7,667 nucleotides of DNA, taken from contig CALBJU010000140.1 in the NCBI GenBank assembly GCA_937893205.1, positions 1-7,667 of the forward strand, in the 5' to 3' direction. The position numbers and the translations under genes are program-made. This document shows, in pieces, positions 6,792-7,667 of this stretch. Below the pieces are notes generated by a model that was not told the origin of the DNA, ran no database searches, and was given only the letters and a program-made list of their open reading frames with translations. Source of the DNA: an uncultured Bacteroidota bacterium. Lineage in GTDB: Bacteria > Bacteroidota > Rhodothermia > Rhodothermales > UBA10348. Each line of letters opens with the position of its first letter. Within the stretch, counting starts at the first letter, position 1.

Positions 6792-7667
6792 CTTCCAGGA
6801 AGCAAGAACCCCCGAAAGGGTCCCAAAATGAGCGCCAAGTCGCGTGCCTTCGTCGAGACTGGACAAAAAATGAGCGCCCCATCCCGGATAATCACGCTCA
6901 TCCCAGAGAACGTTGTGCCACAATCCAACGAACGTACCACCAAAAGTCGCGCAGCTCTGGATCAACTGATTGGTCTCGCGCTCCGCATCCACACGCGAAA
7001 GCTTTTGCCTGTTGAACAGAGCAGATTCCATCATGCACAGCGGAAATTCCCAGACCTCGGTTTCTATATCGGATTCAGGATCATACAGAGGAAACGGTAG
7101 ACAGGTGCCAAACCTGAATCCCCCGCACTCGGAAAATCCCAGTGTGGAATCGATGCTGAATCCTGCCCCGTTCACGACATGCATCGATTGGGGATGGTCA
7201 TAACGGAGATAATGAGCACGAAATGAAGCGGTGTCGGAACGGGTGACAAATTCCAGTTTGCTCTTCTCCATCGCCAGGCGCGTGGGAAACGAATACGAGT
7301 GGTAGGAAGGATGCATGCCGATTTCATGCCCTTCCCGAATCTGTCCCGCGATTTCATCCAGTACATGACTGCCGTGAAAATCGTAGCGAGTGTCCCTGGA
7401 TCCGTGCGCCGCGACCTTGTAAAAGAAGGTGCCCTTCGCACCTCTGGAATCCAGTTCAGTCCGGATGCGCTCCAGTGCGAGCCGGTAAGGATCCCTCGTC
7501 TCCAGTAGAGACAACCCCACATCCAACAGCCTTCTGAACCGAGTGGACGCCTTCTCTTTTTCCTTATTCAAGATGACTCGATCGAGAACTTCGCGTTTGT
7601 AGATCCCAGGGCGCCACTTTCGATCATAATCGATGTCGTGTGTCGAGCAAAACGCCCAGTCTTTTCC
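6789..7667 (-). CDS. Polysaccharide deacetylase (NodB/CE4-like) family protein (5' end outside window)
   Basis: The last 292 codons are present and the frame is open to the right edge. A TTG at 7571 could be mistaken for a start, but the frame continues upstream through the family's first catalytic motif. Numbering from the first visible residue, THDID at 9-13 supplies the catalytic base Asp11 and metal-binding Asp13. GMHPSYHSY carries the H-x3-H metal pair (His119, His123). RAHYLRY (150-156) supplies the conserved Arg, and LWHN (249-252) the histidine of the last motif. The triad is therefore complete and activity is plausible. Family members hydrolyse N-acetyl (or O-acetyl) groups on amino-sugar polymers. 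This THDID subgroup with a WRPGIYKRE-like segment is common in Bacteroidota near surface-polysaccharide genes, but the substrate cannot be read from sequence. It is followed by sua5 after one codon. Confidence 0.88.
   Translation of the reverse strand, partial: GKDWAFCSTHDIDYDRKWRPGIYKREVLDRVILNKEKEKASTRFRRLLDVGLSLLETRDPYRLALERIRTELDSRGAKGTFFYKVAAHGSRDTRYDFHGSHVLDEIAGQIREGHEIGMHPSYHSYSFPTRLAMEKSKLEFVTRSDTASFRAHYLRYDHPQSMHVVNGAGFSIDSTLGFSECGGFRFGTCLPFPLYDPESDIETEVWEFPLCMMESALFNRQKLSRVDAERETNQLIQSCATFGGTFVGLWHNVLWDERDYPGWGAHFLSSLDEGTRLGAHFGTLSGVLASWK

Noticed and set aside
6432..7100. 222-codon plus-strand frame spanning two minus-strand genes
   Set aside because: It runs antisense across the sua5/deacetylase junction. 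Both of those genes carry intact catalytic motifs, and this frame has none.
6789..7571. Deacetylase starting at TTG 7571
   Set aside because: The frame continues upstream to the window edge and contains the THDID motif needed for catalysis, so the true start lies outside the window.

Overview
The window is almost wholly protein-coding. It holds six genes, two of them cut by the window ends, about 90 bp of true intergenic DNA, and no RNA genes, CRISPR, insertion sequences or recognisable mobile elements. A member of the Bacteroidota, possibly a moderately GC-rich lineage such as Rhodothermia, is suggested by three things: golvesin/xanthan-lyase-type amidase lipoproteins, GHL10 lipoproteins and a THDID-type polysaccharide deacetylase; start codons without Shine-Dalgarno sequences; and a base composition that looks mid-50s % GC by eye. 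The phylum is an inference and the class a guess.

Layout. Bases 1-4962, minus strand, form a tight three-gene operon: a small GNAT acetyltransferase (4962-4504), a GHL10-type glycoside hydrolase lipoprotein (4501-2942) and a very large lipoprotein amidase (2945 to beyond base 1, C-terminus missing). The junctions are 2 bp and a 4-base ATGA overlap. Bases 4963-5054 are the only real intergenic gap, between divergent genes. Bases 5055-5834, plus strand, encode a secreted or membrane-anchored PAP2 phosphatase, which carries a perfect 18-bp inverted repeat in its coding sequence. Bases 5835-7667, minus strand, hold a Sua5-type threonylcarbamoyl-AMP synthase preceded by the C-terminal 292 residues of a polysaccharide deacetylase whose start lies outside the window. 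The PAP2 and Sua5 genes converge with no gap, and their two stop codons lie in one TGATCA palindrome.

How the genes fit together. Apart from Sua5 (tRNA modification) and the GNAT (substrate unknown), the genes point to the cell envelope. The amidase would strip stem peptides from peptidoglycan. The GHL10 protein resembles E. coli DigH (YddW), a glycosidase that acts on peptide-free (denuded) glycan. PAP2 enzymes dephosphorylate lipid pyrophosphates or phosphates. NodB-type deacetylases remove acetyl groups from amino-sugar polymers. The amidase plus GHL10 pair is the best candidate here for a functional module: two co-translated lipoproteins, one making and one cleaving denuded glycan. The most unusual DNA-level signal is the 38-bp perfect hairpin inside the PAP2 gene.
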